From positions 1 to 38,281 of the forward strand of contig JALCCG010000205.1 in the NCBI GenBank assembly GCA_023212695.1: a stretch of DNA of 38,281 nucleotides. Direction: 5' to 3'. Source of the DNA: Sporisorium sorghi. Taxonomy: Eukaryota; Basidiomycota; Ustilaginomycetes; Ustilaginales; Ustilaginaceae. Shown piece by piece: positions 1 through 9,786 of this stretch (its first letter is position 1; the number at the start of each line of letters is the position of its first letter). Both the position numbers and the translations under genes were made by a program. Below the pieces are notes generated by a model. That model ran no database searches. It was not told the DNA's origin and saw only the letters and a list, made by a program, of their open reading frames with translations.

Positions 1-77
1 GAAAAAGAAAAAGAAAAAGAAAAAGAAAAAGAAAAAGAAAAAGAAAAAGAAAAAGAAAAAGAAAAAGAAAAAGAAAA
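1..77. repeat. (GAAAAA)n hexamer microsatellite at the left edge
   Basis: Twelve perfect copies of the hexamer GAAAAA followed by one shortened copy begin at the first base, so the array probably continues outside the window. It is not the TTAGGG telomere repeat reported for smut fungi. Unique sequence starts around position 78. No gene is seen between here and position 622. Confidence 0.97.
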
Positions 78-622
78 GCTCCGCGAAATTTCCCGACGTT
101 TCGGCGCAGCGAGTTGATTGGCAGGCAAAGATAACGGTCTTCAAGGGAGTCATGCCGAGCGTAAACCGAATCAGAGGTGCACAGTGCAGCACGCAACCTC
201 GCCGGTTACAAAGCGTTTCAAGACGAGCTGCTTCATCTGTGTTGGACGTGACTCGGATCACCACCAACCCCGGCTATTCACGCTTAATCTCAGACGTTCG
301 TCACCATCTCGCCTCGTTCTCACGCACATGCGCCCTCGGCATTCACACACACACGCTCATACGAATGCTACCATCAAGTGTCACACGAACCTAGCAACCG
401 CTCCGGCAATCACAGCACGGCGTGTCAGCGAACGAGAGAAATTCATCAGCCTTTTCTCTCTGTGCCGTTCATGTCTCTACCCACCAACACCCCCCCCCAC
501 ACACACACGTTTTATGATGTCGATGAGAACCTTTGTTTCCCATTCCCAAGACCGCGCGGACTGTGCGTCTTATTGAGAAAAGGCGTGATAATGATACAGG
601 GTGCCACCGGCCTCTAGTGGGT
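78..622. other. Gene-free stretch downstream of the NCA2 gene
   Basis: No convincing coding region, tRNA or transposon is visible. The stretch holds short CA runs (about 339-354 and 497-509, the latter behind a run of C). It lies beyond the 3' end of the minus-strand NCA2 gene and so probably contains its 3' UTR and terminator. Short open frames here have no recognisable protein character. Confidence 0.6.
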
Positions 623-2857
623 TCAAGCCGACGGGAGCCGCAGCACCGAGTGGCCCCAACTCCTCCACATGCGCTCGACGGCGCTGTGCTCGCCAGACTC
701 GAGGTCACGAATGTCCTGCAAGAACTGGCGTTGCAGACGACGCGCGGTTGCCTTCTTCCCGTGGGACAGTGTCATCAGCAGAGTTCCGGATGCCGAGCGC
801 AGCGTCGACAGGTCCAGCAGCAGCAACCCCTGCGTCAAGTCGCTTCGCCGAGCTGGCACCGAACTGTCTGCCTTGGATTCCTTGAACGCAGCCGACTCCG
901 CGGGAGGCGGGGACAGCAGGCGGTCGACACGACGCATCGCTTCCCACACGCGCATCTGATATCCACGCCCCGATGACTCGGACCTCGACGTGCTCAGCCT
1001 GAACAGCTTCGTACGAACATAATTCTGCGAGACGTACAGAATGCCGAGCGCAGGCGCAATGCCCACCGCACCAAAAAGCAGCTGCTGGCTCTTGAGCAGC
1101 TTGTCGATGCCCGACATGGCCACCTCGAGATCCACCTTGGTCTTCTGCACCTGGATCAGCAACGACCGGATCAACGAGCCCGTCACCATCGACTTGACGG
1201 GACTCTTCATCTCGGCTTCGTATACTTTGAGCACAGGCGTCAGGTCGCCCTCCCTCACCTTGGCCGCGATGGTCTGCAGCTCCGCACCCGAGGTGCCGTA
1301 CTTGTCCGCGGTGAAGTCGGTCACCATTCGCTCGAGCGAGTGCAGGTCCGAGGCGAGCGACTCGCGAGACATGATGACGCTGTTCTCGTTGCCGTGTCGG
1401 ATCGTGTCGAGCAGCTCGACGCATGGCTCCCATACCCACCCGATCAAGAAGCTTCGGACGGTTTCTTGTGCTTCTTTCAGTTTGGCCTCGATGCCGTTCC
1501 AGTTGTTTGAAAGGTATCGTCCCAGTAGCAGCAGACCGATTGGGTAGAAGACGAGCTTGGGCCATCGCTGAACGAGCGCAGACGGCTGGCCGAACACTTC
1601 GGGCGAAAGCACCAGTTGCGTCCTCTCTTGCTGCTTCTCGAAGCCTTCCTTCAACAGCAGTCGAAGCGTGCCGAGCGTCGACTCGGCAGTGAGACCCGCA
1701 TCCATGTCAATCTTGATGTCGCTGGAATCTTGGCCAGTCTTTGCATCGTCGTCATTACCTCCCTCGGCGAAGCTCTCGATGAGGACCTTGAGCTTGGCGT
1801 TGAGATGGCTCAACACGTCATGATTCGAGTCGGACGCCGAGCTGGTCGAAGAAACAGCAAGCTCCTGTGCCTGATCCGCCAGCGCCTGATGTTGAAGAGC
1901 CAGTCGGCCCAGCTTCTCGGCCAAGCGATCGCGCTCATTGACCAGACCGCGACGCTTGCACCTAGCCTCGTGCCGCACAAGATACGTCGGCGTGAGCGTC
2001 AGCATGGTCGAGCGCAACGCCTTGACACGCTGCTTCTTGGTCTTTTTCGAGCTGATCGAAAGCTGGTCGCCTGCGTGGCTGTTGGCGTCGAGCTGCGTCC
2101 TCAGCGTGGCCACCTTTTCGCGTTGCGTGTCTCGTTCTGCCAGAATGGTGTCGAGATTGACGCTTCTCTCAACGTGGAATGCGTATGGAAACAGCATCGA
2201 AGTGACCAGGTTGGGTGTGTCGAGGATGCTGCGAAGCGCCGCACGAACCGTGTTCTTGTCGACGCCTTTCACGTTGGTCGAGGTGTCGGCCTCCTTCTTG
2301 TCGAGTGTGTTTCGCAGCGTGTTGGACGCCGTGTCTGCTGCAAGCTCCAGCACTTGCTTGCTCACCTTGAACAGGCGCACCGGAAGCGTTTCGACGAGGT
2401 ACGAAAGCGTCTTGCGAGCGGATTCCTCGATGTCGGTCCAGTACCACGTCTCGTCCTCGAGCTTGCTCGCATCTTGGAGCAGCGTCTCTAGAGCAACAGC
2501 ATACGTCGCTACCACCAGACGGGACAGCGCGACGATCTTGAGCTCTTCTAGATGAGGCACGATGCTGCCATCCTGCTGTTGCGCGGTGCTGTCCAGCTTG
2601 TCGAGCAAACTGAGCAGCGTCTTGCGAGAGGGTAGCGTATGAGACCCGTCAGCGGGGCGGATGGCTGCTAGAATCTCCTGGATCGGCTTCTTGCGGTCCT
2701 GAATTGCCTCGTCGTGTGCTTTGCTGGTGTCCTGTCCAACGGATTGGCTGCCAATGTCCGATTTGGTTTCGATCGGTGTGCTAGCCGTGGACAACAACGA
2801 GTCGTACAGCTCGAGCTCGGACCCGAAGCGGGCATATACGTCGGATGCGTAAGACAT
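623..2857 (-). CDS. NCA2: NCA2-family mitochondrial protein
   Basis: Single-exon protein of 744 residues. The ATG at 2857 is the first in frame; the open frame extends only two codons further, without another ATG. The C-terminal half matches the NCA2 family. A hydrophobic segment near residues 436-450 (FYPIGLLLLGRYLSNNW) is followed by the family-typical stretch around FLIGWVWEPCVELLDTIRHG (470-490), and a second hydrophobic segment lies near 594-612 (LLFGAVGIAPALGILYVS). The N-terminal half is mostly helical and charged with coiled-coil character. In yeast, Nca2 acts at mitochondria and influences expression of the mitochondrially encoded ATP synthase subunits 6 and 8; that role is transferred by family. 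The length is in the usual range. The next gene upstream on the same strand is the PDI gene, about 370 bp away. Confidence 0.88.
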   Translation of the reverse strand: MSYASDVYARFGSELELYDSLLSTASTPIETKSDIGSQSVGQDTSKAHDEAIQDRKKPIQEILAAIRPADGSHTLPSRKTLLSLLDKLDSTAQQQDGSIVPHLEELKIVALSRLVVATYAVALETLLQDASKLEDETWYWTDIEESARKTLSYLVETLPVRLFKVSKQVLELAADTASNTLRNTLDKKEADTSTNVKGVDKNTVRAALRSILDTPNLVTSMLFPYAFHVERSVNLDTILAERDTQREKVATLRTQLDANSHAGDQLSISSKKTKKQRVKALRSTMLTLTPTYLVRHEARCKRRGLVNERDRLAEKLGRLALQHQALADQAQELAVSSTSSASDSNHDVLSHLNAKLKVLIESFAEGGNDDDAKTGQDSSDIKIDMDAGLTAESTLGTLRLLLKEGFEKQQERTQLVLSPEVFGQPSALVQRWPKLVFYPIGLLLLGRYLSNNWNGIEAKLKEAQETVRSFLIGWVWEPCVELLDTIRHGNENSVIMSRESLASDLHSLERMVTDFTADKYGTSGAELQTIAAKVREGDLTPVLKVYEAEMKSPVKSMVTGSLIRSLLIQVQKTKVDLEVAMSGIDKLLKSQQLLFGAVGIAPALGILYVSQNYVRTKLFRLSTSRSESSGRGYQMRVWEAMRRVDRLLSPPPAESAAFKESKADSSVPARRSDLTQGLLLLDLSTLRSASGTLLMTLSHGKKATARRLQRQFLQDIRDLESGEHSAVERMWRSWGHSVLRLPSA

Positions 2858-3224
2858 GACCACTCGACAGATTCCCTAGGGTGCTAATAGAAAGAGGTGG
2901 TGGAGCTGGTGGAAAGATGGGGGGCAAGCGTACAAGGGCAAGGATCAGCGGACGGGCCATGTCGAAAGCGGAAAACACTTCGAAACGTGATTTTCGCCAA
3001 GGAGCCGTGTGGAGGATTCTCGACCAAACTGCTCACCATCGCTCGTCCGTCGCAGCAATGCGACCTCTCACGTTTGCACACACATTTTGAGCTTCCCACG
3101 CAAGAACTCGAGCAGATCCATGTTGAAGACCACAGCTGAGAACAGCAGAGGTGTCTTGATTGATGCTTTTTGTGCGAGAAACACTACGCCAGTCCACATA
3201 GCCGCCTGTCCCATCCCGACTGCA

Positions 3225-4421
3225 CTAGAGCTCATCCTTGTGCTCGGCAGATCGCTTTTCGGCTTCCTTCTTCTGCTTTTCCGCCTGAGCAGCAATGCGC
3301 TCGTTGACAAAGGCCAACAGCACATTCTTCTTCTTGGTCAACTCGTCCACCTTCTTGGCAGCCAACTGACTAGTACCCTCGGCGTGCTTCTTGAGGATGC
3401 TGGTGAGACGCTTGGTCTCCTTCTCAACATAGCCGGCGCTCTGGTTGGCCTTCTCGAGCACGCGCATGTAGTAGTCGGCCACGTCGTTCTTCTTCTTGTC
3501 GCTCTTGGGGCTCGACTTCATCGTCTTGACGTAGTCGACAAACTCGGTGTAGATCGAGCTTCGCTTATCGGCCGGCGACGTGTACCAGCGCGCCGCGAAG
3601 CCGTCGAGCGTGGGCATGCGGCCAGCAAGGTCAGAGAGAAGGCCGCCCTTGGTGCGCCACGTCTGGCACTTTTCATTGAGGAACTTGATGAAGTCCTCCT
3701 CGCCACGTCCGCCGTTGTAGGGCTGCGGGTTGCTCTTGTCACCCTTGGGGAAGAACATGAGCGTCGGGTAGGACGACACGCCGTAACGCTGGGCGATGGG
3801 CTTGTTCGACTCGTTGTCGGCGTCCATCTGAGCTACAACGCAATCGTCGTCAGCGGAAAAGTCCTGAGCCACCTGCTGGTAGGTAGGGTTGAGATTTTTG
3901 CAGTGACCGCACCAGGGCGCGTAGAATTCGACCAGCACGTCCTTGTCCTCGTCGAGCACGATCTTGTCAAAGTTGCGGCTGGTGAGTTGTTCGGCTGCGG
4001 GGGGTGGAGGAGGCTTGATGGTGCTCTTCTTGCCGCTCTTCGCGGTAACGAGCTTGGCGATGCTGTCGAGGTCACGGCCCGAGTTGAATTCCTCCGGCTC
4101 CGTCGATCCGGCAGGGTACCACTTGAGTGTGGGGAATCCCTTGATATCCGCCTTTTGGCCGAGCGCCTTGTTCTTGTCGGCGTCTACTTTGGCAATGAGC
4201 ACCGTGTCCTTCTGCTGCGCAAAGGCATCTGCCACCTTTTCATAGACGGGTGCGAGGTTTTTGCAGTGTCCACACCATGGCGCGTAGTACTCGACCAGTA
4301 CGCCCTGCGACTTGCCGATGTACTTGTCGAAGTCCTTGGTGGCGGTAAGATCGAGGACGTTGCCGGCGAGGGCCGCGGCAGCCAGCACCAGCAAGGCGAT
4401 GGAGAGTGAAAGGAGCCTCAT
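3225..4421 (-). CDS. tigA: Protein disulfide isomerase, tigA/ERp38 type
   Basis: Single exon, 398 residues. The ATG at 4421 gives an immediate signal peptide (residues 1-19, MRLLSLSIALLVLAAAALA). Two thioredoxin domains follow, each with a CGHC active site (residues 50-53 and 171-174), joined by a proline-rich linker near 137-142. A C-terminal all-helical ERp29c-type domain covers roughly 260-375, and a charged tail ends in KDEL for ER retention. This order (two a-type domains, then ERp29c) is that of fungal tigA/ERp38 isomerases rather than classical four-domain PDI. Expected role: oxidation and isomerisation of disulfides in secretory proteins in the ER lumen. A TGACGTGGC element lies about 195 bp upstream (see separate entry), consistent with unfolded-protein-response control. 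The symbol is given by homology class. Confidence 0.93.
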   Translation of the reverse strand: MRLLSLSIALLVLAAAALAGNVLDLTATKDFDKYIGKSQGVLVEYYAPWCGHCKNLAPVYEKVADAFAQQKDTVLIAKVDADKNKALGQKADIKGFPTLKWYPAGSTEPEEFNSGRDLDSIAKLVTAKSGKKSTIKPPPPPAAEQLTSRNFDKIVLDEDKDVLVEFYAPWCGHCKNLNPTYQQVAQDFSADDDCVVAQMDADNESNKPIAQRYGVSSYPTLMFFPKGDKSNPQPYNGGRGEEDFIKFLNEKCQTWRTKGGLLSDLAGRMPTLDGFAARWYTSPADKRSSIYTEFVDYVKTMKSSPKSDKKKNDVADYYMRVLEKANQSAGYVEKETKRLTSILKKHAEGTSQLAAKKVDELTKKKNVLLAFVNERIAAQAEKQKKEAEKRSAEHKDEL

Positions 4422-4436
4422 CTTGTTGTTACGCAA

Positions 4437-6090
4437 ATTGAGAGAGAGAGGAGGTGTGTGTGTCGCCAGTCAAGTCGCACACAGTGTTTGATGGTGGCAA
4501 GATGGAAAGGTGGCCAGAGCTGCGCAAAAGTCCGTCAGCGAGCTCGAGCCAAGTCAGCCGAGCGTCGACCTCTCCGCTTTCCGACCGGAAGAAAGACGCG
4601 GCTCAGTCGGCGATCTGACGTGGCTGCTTTTTCGATTTTCACCGAGATGTGGTGAAAAACGCTCTAACACTGCCAGCCCATCTGCCGATAAGACCAGACG
4701 CCTCACAATAATCGGCGATACTGCCTCCGAATGAGCTCATGTCCGTAGCTTATGTTGCTCGTCAGGGCTCATCACGGCCCTCAAGCATTGCGACTTGCTA
4801 CAGTACATCACTGCAGCTCCGACAGAAGAGTGGCGCTCAAAAGCACGGTCGTCTCCTGCTGGAACGTGGCTGCAGTCACGATCTGGGCGAGCGCAGCTTG
4901 TCGCCATCTGCCGAGCCAAGACTGAGCGTGACACTTACTTCGGCGGAATGACGGCCGCTGCTTCTCTTCGCCAACCTTGTTGCAGTGTGTTGTAAGTGAA
5001 GCCAGGCTGCTCTGCGACAGCAAGGTTAAGTTCGACCATCACCACTTGCAGAGCAGGTTCACAGACTCGGATCTGAACGCCGAGTAACACTTCTTGCAAA
5101 CTCTTTCTTCTCAAGATCGTGAGCGAGGCGGCTGCTGCTATTCCGAAAAAAACGGATCGCCTTCTTCCAATCGCTAGCCAGCGGGGGCGCATAAACTCAG
5201 GGCATGAACGCAAGCTGCTTGCATGGATCGATGCGGAGCAATCATCTAGAAAAAAGTAAGCTAGTGGACCTCGGCTACCTCGGACGTCGCCAAGCCGTCC
5301 TCGCTTTGCTTGTTCAAGCATCAAACGTTCACCTCACCAAACCTTACCGTTCCCAGCTCCAATGCCGTTGTCTACCTCGCAATCAGCAATGTACAAAGGG
5401 AAGCGCCTTGATTGGTCGGCCATCTCCGTGAGCTAAACGTCCTCGTTGTTGATATCGTTGTCGTCGACTAAGCAAACCGCCTAAGCCCTGCATAGCGGAA
5501 CTGAAAAGCGGAGCAGGCGGCTCGCTCGCTTAGCGCCAAAATCCTGGCTGCAAGACCCTGGCCTGGAAGAAAACGTGCTGTCCTTTGCACACCTCCGTCG
5601 CCGTTCCGATCCAGTCGATCTCGACGCCGCTTCTGAAAGGTTTAACATCAGCACTTGGTGACGCTGGGAACGAGTTGCGGCGGTGCCAAGGACATTCATG
5701 GTACCTTCAAAGCTGTAAATGTCAGTGAGGGAGCTGCTCACCTTCGAAATGTGGAAGAGCAGAAGGGGGCACCGCGCATGCAGGCGAGGCGAACGTGCGA
5801 TAACGGCTCTGACAGCCGAACTTGCCAAGGAACAAGACGTGGGGGGAAAGAGCCGCCATGGTGTCGTTCGTAGCGGCTCTTCTCAAGATCTTCTAGCGAA
5901 TTTTCCTCTCTCAAAGCAGTCGGACAGAGACGCTAGCTTCTGCCATCCCAGGAGGGCCCGAGAGCTACGGGATCATGGTCGTTCTGAAGAGACTTGCGCC
6001 ACTAACTTAGCCATTTTGCAGCATGGCCAGCTGCGGTGTGTGCTTAGCTTCCCACAACCCTCTAGGTGAAGGTTGACCGGCTGTCACAAA
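4437..6090. other. Gene-free divergent spacer between the PDI and RNase genes
   Basis: About 1.7 kb without a supported gene. The left 300 bp should hold the PDI promoter, and the right end runs into the RNase promoter. Open frames up to about 130 codons exist on both strands, but none shows domains, signal peptides or recognisable motifs. No tRNA or repeat was recognised. Confidence 0.55.
4616..4624 (+). promoter_or_regulatory. UPR-type element TGACGTGGC upstream of the PDI gene
   Basis: TGACGTGGC is an exact match to the UPRE core (TGACGTGG) bound by XBP1/Hac1-type bZIP factors. It lies about 195 bp upstream of the ATG of an ER chaperone gene, which is where such a site would be expected. 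Smuts carry a Hac1-like factor (Cib1). The match is read from sequence; the function is inferred, and one 9-mer can occur by chance. Confidence 0.5.
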
Positions 6091-6093
6091 GCA

Positions 6094-6099
6094 TATAAG
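6094..6099 (+). promoter_or_regulatory. TATA box of the ribonuclease gene
   Basis: TATAAG within GCATATAAGC sits about 139 bp upstream of the RNase ATG at 6233, and CT/CA-rich leader sequence follows it. The polysaccharide deacetylase gene has a similar TATA at nearly the same distance. This would suit strongly inducible genes for secreted proteins. Confidence 0.5.
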
Positions 6100-6232
6100 C
6101 GCAAAGGATCGTGAGCATCATCCATCGACGTCGAACGGCCTCCTCATCAAGCGATTGCACTCCACTCTCCCCGCCTTCCAGCGTCCCAGCACCTCATTCC
6201 TTACCCCTCGCTCCCTCGAACCCTTTCCCACA

Positions 6233-6705
6233 ATGAAGTTCACCCTTACCCTCCTCGCTCTGGTGCCCGCTGTGGCGCTTGCTGCCCCCCTCGAGCCGCG
6301 TCAGGGAGGCGTTTCCGTCAACTGTGGCGGCACCTACTACAGCTCGACGCAGGTGAACCGAGCCATCAACAACGCCGAGAGTGGCAACTACGACAGCTCG
6401 GGCTACCCTCACCAGTACAACAACTACGAAGGTTTCGACTTTTCCGACTACTGCCCCTCGGGCACTTTCCAGGAGTACCCGCTCAAGACCTCGTCGTCTG
6501 GCTACACGGGCGGCTCGCCCGGTGCGGACCGCGTCGTGTACAGCACCCAAACTGGCTACTTCTGCGGCGCTGTAAGTTGAGCATTTGTATTTGCAGAGAC
6601 AGCTTGGTTGGGCAAATGGCATGAAGCTGACGAGTGCTTTTCCTATGACAACAGATCACCCACACCGGCGCTTCGGGCAACAATTTTGTTCAGTGCAACT
6701 ACTAA
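6233..6705 (+). CDS. Secreted guanyl-specific ribonuclease, T1/U1 family
   Basis: Two exons, 6233-6571 and 6655-6705. The intron 6572-6654 has a GTAAGT donor, a GCTGAC branch-like site and a CAG acceptor. The product is 129 residues: a signal peptide of about 18 residues (cut after ...ALA), then perhaps a short propeptide ending at EPR, and a mature domain of about 105. The RNase T1 signature is intact: [12 protein letters not shown] with catalytic His60, Glu81 in QEYPL, Arg100 in GADRVVY, and His116 in [12 protein letters not shown], which is encoded by exon 2. Four cysteines (31, 74, 111, 127) could form two disulfides. The enzyme should cleave single-stranded RNA 3' of guanosine outside the cell. 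Smut fungi are known to secrete such RNases (RNase U1; Ribo1 with antimicrobial activity). It lacks the long loops of ribotoxins. Confidence 0.94.
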
Positions 6706-7036
6706 GTGCAGCCACAATAGAAGAAGCGTCCTTCGTCCGTCTCAAAAAGCTGGGCGCTAGTCGTCTCGCCTTTCCTTGCTGTTCTCGAATGTCATTGTTG
6801 CTTCCTTCCAGTCGTCGATCTTTCAGCATTCCTGCTTCGACTCGAATCGAGGAGATTAGGCGTTGGGTAGCGAGCGAATCGAAAAGTTGCCATGAAAGGG
6901 CTGAGAAGAAGACGGCTTTCAGTGTACCGCCGAATTGGATTGCCGGACAGGTCGCGTTGTCGCAAAATTTTTGGAAGAAGCGCTCAGATCACTCAGGTCG
7001 CATATCAATCCTTTCCTCCTTCGTCGACCACCGACA

Positions 7037-7781
7037 ATGACGACCTCCTCAGCGCAAGAAGCGGGTCCGAGTGCCGCATCAGCACACCCATCTTCCTTGA
7101 TATCTAGCAGCATCGAGAGTCAGCATGGCGACGTGGCGGTTTTGACGTATGATGTGCTCAACGAGAAGGACGCCATCTCGTTTGTAGCTGACAACGGCGC
7201 TGGAGCGACGGTTCTCTTCAGCGGTACTACGAGAGATTCGTTCAGAGGTGAGCACTTGTGCATCGTCGAAATCAGCTGTGCTTTGAGCACTGACCATCCT
7301 GTATCCTTTCCGCAACGAAGGCAAACAAGTGACCCGACTCGAGTACGAAGCATACAACTCGCTGGCGCTCAAAACGCTGCAGTCGCTGCTTGCCCGCGCT
7401 CACACTTCGGCGCCCTTCGCGGACAATCCCGTAGCGCTATCAGCCAACGCAGACCCGCAGTCTGACCCAGACGAAGACCGCGTCACGCGGTGCTACATCG
7501 CCCATCGACTCGGCACAGTCGGCGTGGGCGAGTGCAGCATCCTGATCGCCGTCAGCTCACCGCATCGCAAGGAAGCGTTTGTGGTGGCAGAGTGGTTGCT
7601 GGAAGAGGTCAAGAAGAATGTGGCTGTCTGGAAGAGGGAGTTCTACGCTACGGGAGAGAATATCACGGCGTTGGACGGTGAGGCAGGGCCATTTGATCCG
7701 AAGGAGGGTGGAGCGGCGGGCGCCGAGGTCGGGAGAGAAGCGCAGAGTTGCGAGTGGAAGGCTAACTTCCCGACGACGTGA
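7037..7781 (+). CDS. cnxH: Molybdopterin synthase large (catalytic) subunit, MoaE/MOCS2B type
   Basis: Two exons, 7037-7247 and 7321-7781. The 73-nt intron has a GTGAGC donor and an ACTGAC branch-like site. The product is 223 residues. It carries the MoaE signatures: GTTRDSFRG leading across the splice into KQVTRLEYEAY (residues 63-81), HRLGTVGVGE (132-141), SPHRKEAF (150-157) and VKKNVAVWKRE. Lys168 and Lys175 in the last stretch align with the E. coli catalytic pair Lys119/Lys126. With the small MoaD/MOCS2A subunit it would convert precursor Z (cPMP) to molybdopterin, needed for nitrate reductase and other Mo enzymes. It is longer than bacterial MoaE (about 150) because of a Ser/Ala-rich N-terminus, an Asp-rich loop near 113-123 and a C-terminal tail. 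The symbol follows Aspergillus usage. Confidence 0.92.
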
Positions 7782-8769
7782 AGAGATCGAGGCAATGGTA
7801 ATGGCGAGATTGTCACGATTGTCGCATGTTCTGATGCGTGCGAGCAAGACTGCGACCAAGCACTGGACTGCGTGTGGTATCAACATCATGGCCGTCTACA
7901 TCTGTGACGTCTTTGGTTCCGAGACAAGGGTCAGAAGGAACAAGCTGCATCTTCTCCACGTCGAACTGACTTCGACATGTCAAATCAGCTGAGATATTCG
8001 CATGTGCAAGATCCTGCACTTATCGTCTGCTGCGACAGCGTTCAAGTCCTACCTCGAGGCAACCAACCAACCAACCAACCAAGGCGGTGGGCTGTGTGCG
8101 GACTCAACATGATAGCTTTCTACTCGAGCACCGTGTTGCAGTTGGGAAGCGGTCCTTGCGCACTCTGCATTCGGACAAGGACGAGCCGGTCTGGTCAACT
8201 GCGTGAGTCGGCTGTTGCGTTACCTTGCGAACCAAGCGCCAAGATTAGGCTATGCGTCCCCGCCAACGCCGAGATGATCGTCCCTTGGTGGCTGACAAGG
8301 GTCCATGCACATAGCGTGACGGTCTTCAGAACAACACTTCGGTTTCGAAGCACTTCGAAGCGCTTTCAGAACAGCAACGCCTCTCCTGTGACAGATGTCA
8401 GGACCCAGCACGACGCAGGGCTATGTGACACCGACTCTTCCATGCCGGACGAGAGCAGGTGACAGAACACGTTGCATCTCTGTGTCGATGTCGCTTTCAC
8501 AGGTGGATTGATTTCTGATTCCCCGCTGTTTTTTTAGCGGTCTGTGGGCGATGAACCAATTTCTCCGCAATCGAAAGGCGAAGAGGACTGAGCGTGATAG
8601 ACGCCGATCTGCATCAAGAGCGACTGACTGGTCGGTTACCACTTTCCAAGAGTATGCTTCGACTAGTGGCGTGCTCGAGCTTGTCGACCAGCGAGGTATT
8701 GTCCCCTCTTTCCACCACCGATCTACCTTTCTTCCTTTCCACCACCCTCCATTCCCCAAACAAGCCAAG
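7782..8769. other. Gene-free spacer and 5' region of the START-domain gene
   Basis: Nearly 1 kb with no supported gene. It holds a short (AACC)n tract at 8061-8082 and a small direct repeat TTCGAAGC at about 8344-8361. The last 80 bases are pyrimidine-rich, as expected for a fungal 5' leader. An in-frame ATG at 8551 opens into the downstream gene (see findings). Confidence 0.5.
8061..8082. repeat. (AACC)n microsatellite
   Basis: Five and a half tandem copies of AACC in intergenic DNA. No function is evident. Confidence 0.9.
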
Positions 8770-9786
8770 ATGACGTTTGATCTGCCCAGCCCTACGCGCC
8801 AAGACAGCTACCTGCCCTTGCCCGCCGAGTACGCCTCGGCGCTCGAGAAAGCCAAAGCACAGCTGGCCGAGCAAAACGACCCGGCCAAGGCGTCCGAGTG
8901 GGAAGACGTCGGCGAGCGCGAGGAGGTCAAGCTGTACAAGAAGACCAACCCGGAGAACGCGTACGACGTTCCCATCGTCAAGGGCGTCACTGTCGTCGAG
9001 AACGCCACGCCCGCCCAAGTGCTTGCGGTGATCCAGCAGCCTGGCATCCGCAAAAAGTGGGACCCGCGCTTCGACAACGCCACGCAGCTCGAGCGCTACG
9101 GCTCGAACCAGTACGCCTTCTACACGTGGATGAAGTCGCCGTCGTACTTTGTGTGGGCGCGCGACATTGTCGGTGTGCAAGAAAACATCTTCAGCGACTC
9201 GGGCGACAAGATCCAGGTGATCCAGACGTCGGTCGAAGCGGACCAGTACGTCGACGAGGCTGGATCGTACAGCAAGTCGCGCACGCGCGCCACGCTCGAG
9301 GTGTCGGCCTGGGACTTGACCAAGCAAGGCAACGACACCAAGTTGGAGTACGTGGTCAAGATCCACCTCAACGGCTCGCTGCCCACGTCGGTCGTGTCGA
9401 TGGTCGCGACCGAGACGCCCATGTGCGTTGGGCGTGTGCGCGATGTGTACTATTCCGTCGGCCACCTGCCGTACGACGCGGCGTGGGAGCACGGCGGCCA
9501 CTCGGCGGGCAACACCACGCTCGTCTACTCCGAATACGAGGACGGAGACGGCACAGAGGCCACGTCGGGCGAAAAGAAGTGGTCCATCTGGTACCACGCC
9601 AACGGCGCGGACGAAATCAAGCTGAAGTTCGACAACGACAAGCTCTACCCCAACCTCAACGTCGCTGTCGAGGGCGATGCCGCCGCTGACGTGAAGGCTG
9701 ACATCGACCAGGCGGCTGGTCTTGTCACGGTGACGGTGGCCGAGGGCGCAAAGGGCAAAGGCTTCTCGTTGGTCTTCACTCCTTGA
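8770..9786 (+). CDS. START-domain lipid-binding protein
   Basis: Single exon, 338 residues from the ATG at 8770 (context AAG ATG A after a pyrimidine-rich leader). The N-terminal two thirds resemble a START/PCTP-like domain: EWEDVGEREEVKLYKK (about 39-54), then a KWDPRFDNATQLERY segment (about 96-110), SPSYFVWARDIV, and strands up to TPMCVGRV. The C-terminal third has a second beta-rich segment of unknown nature, ending in a Val/Thr-rich strand pattern. No signal peptide or membrane segment is visible with this start, so a cytosolic lipid-transfer or sensing role is likely; the ligand cannot be told. An upstream in-frame ATG at 8551 would add 73 mostly basic residues. The gene converges on the Hem25 gene with 148 bp between stops. 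Confidence 0.8.
   Translation: MTFDLPSPTRQDSYLPLPAEYASALEKAKAQLAEQNDPAKASEWEDVGEREEVKLYKKTNPENAYDVPIVKGVTVVENATPAQVLAVIQQPGIRKKWDPRFDNATQLERYGSNQYAFYTWMKSPSYFVWARDIVGVQENIFSDSGDKIQVIQTSVEADQYVDEAGSYSKSRTRATLEVSAWDLTKQGNDTKLEYVVKIHLNGSLPTSVVSMVATETPMCVGRVRDVYYSVGHLPYDAAWEHGGHSAGNTTLVYSEYEDGDGTEATSGEKKWSIWYHANGADEIKLKFDNDKLYPNLNVAVEGDAAADVKADIDQAAGLVTVTVAEGAKGKGFSLVFTP

Noticed and set aside
1..77. Left-edge hexamer array as a telomere
   Set aside because: The unit GAAAAA has neither the TTAGGG motif nor G-clusters, and ordinary genes begin 600 bp away.
3009..4409. A 466-codon open frame antisense to the PDI gene
   Set aside because: Same cause: biased codon use of the real gene. The product has no recognisable motif, while the minus strand has two CGHC thioredoxin domains and KDEL.
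4935..5324. A 129-codon minus-strand frame in the PDI/RNase spacer as a gene
   Set aside because: No signal peptide, domain or splice partner; composition is unlike neighbouring genes.
8344..8361. TTCGAAGC direct repeat as an operator or recombination site
   Set aside because: Only two 8-bp copies in intergenic DNA, far from a start codon; chance is adequate.
8614..9597. A 327-codon antisense frame over the START-domain gene
   Set aside because: An Arg/Val/Leu-rich shadow frame with no protein features.
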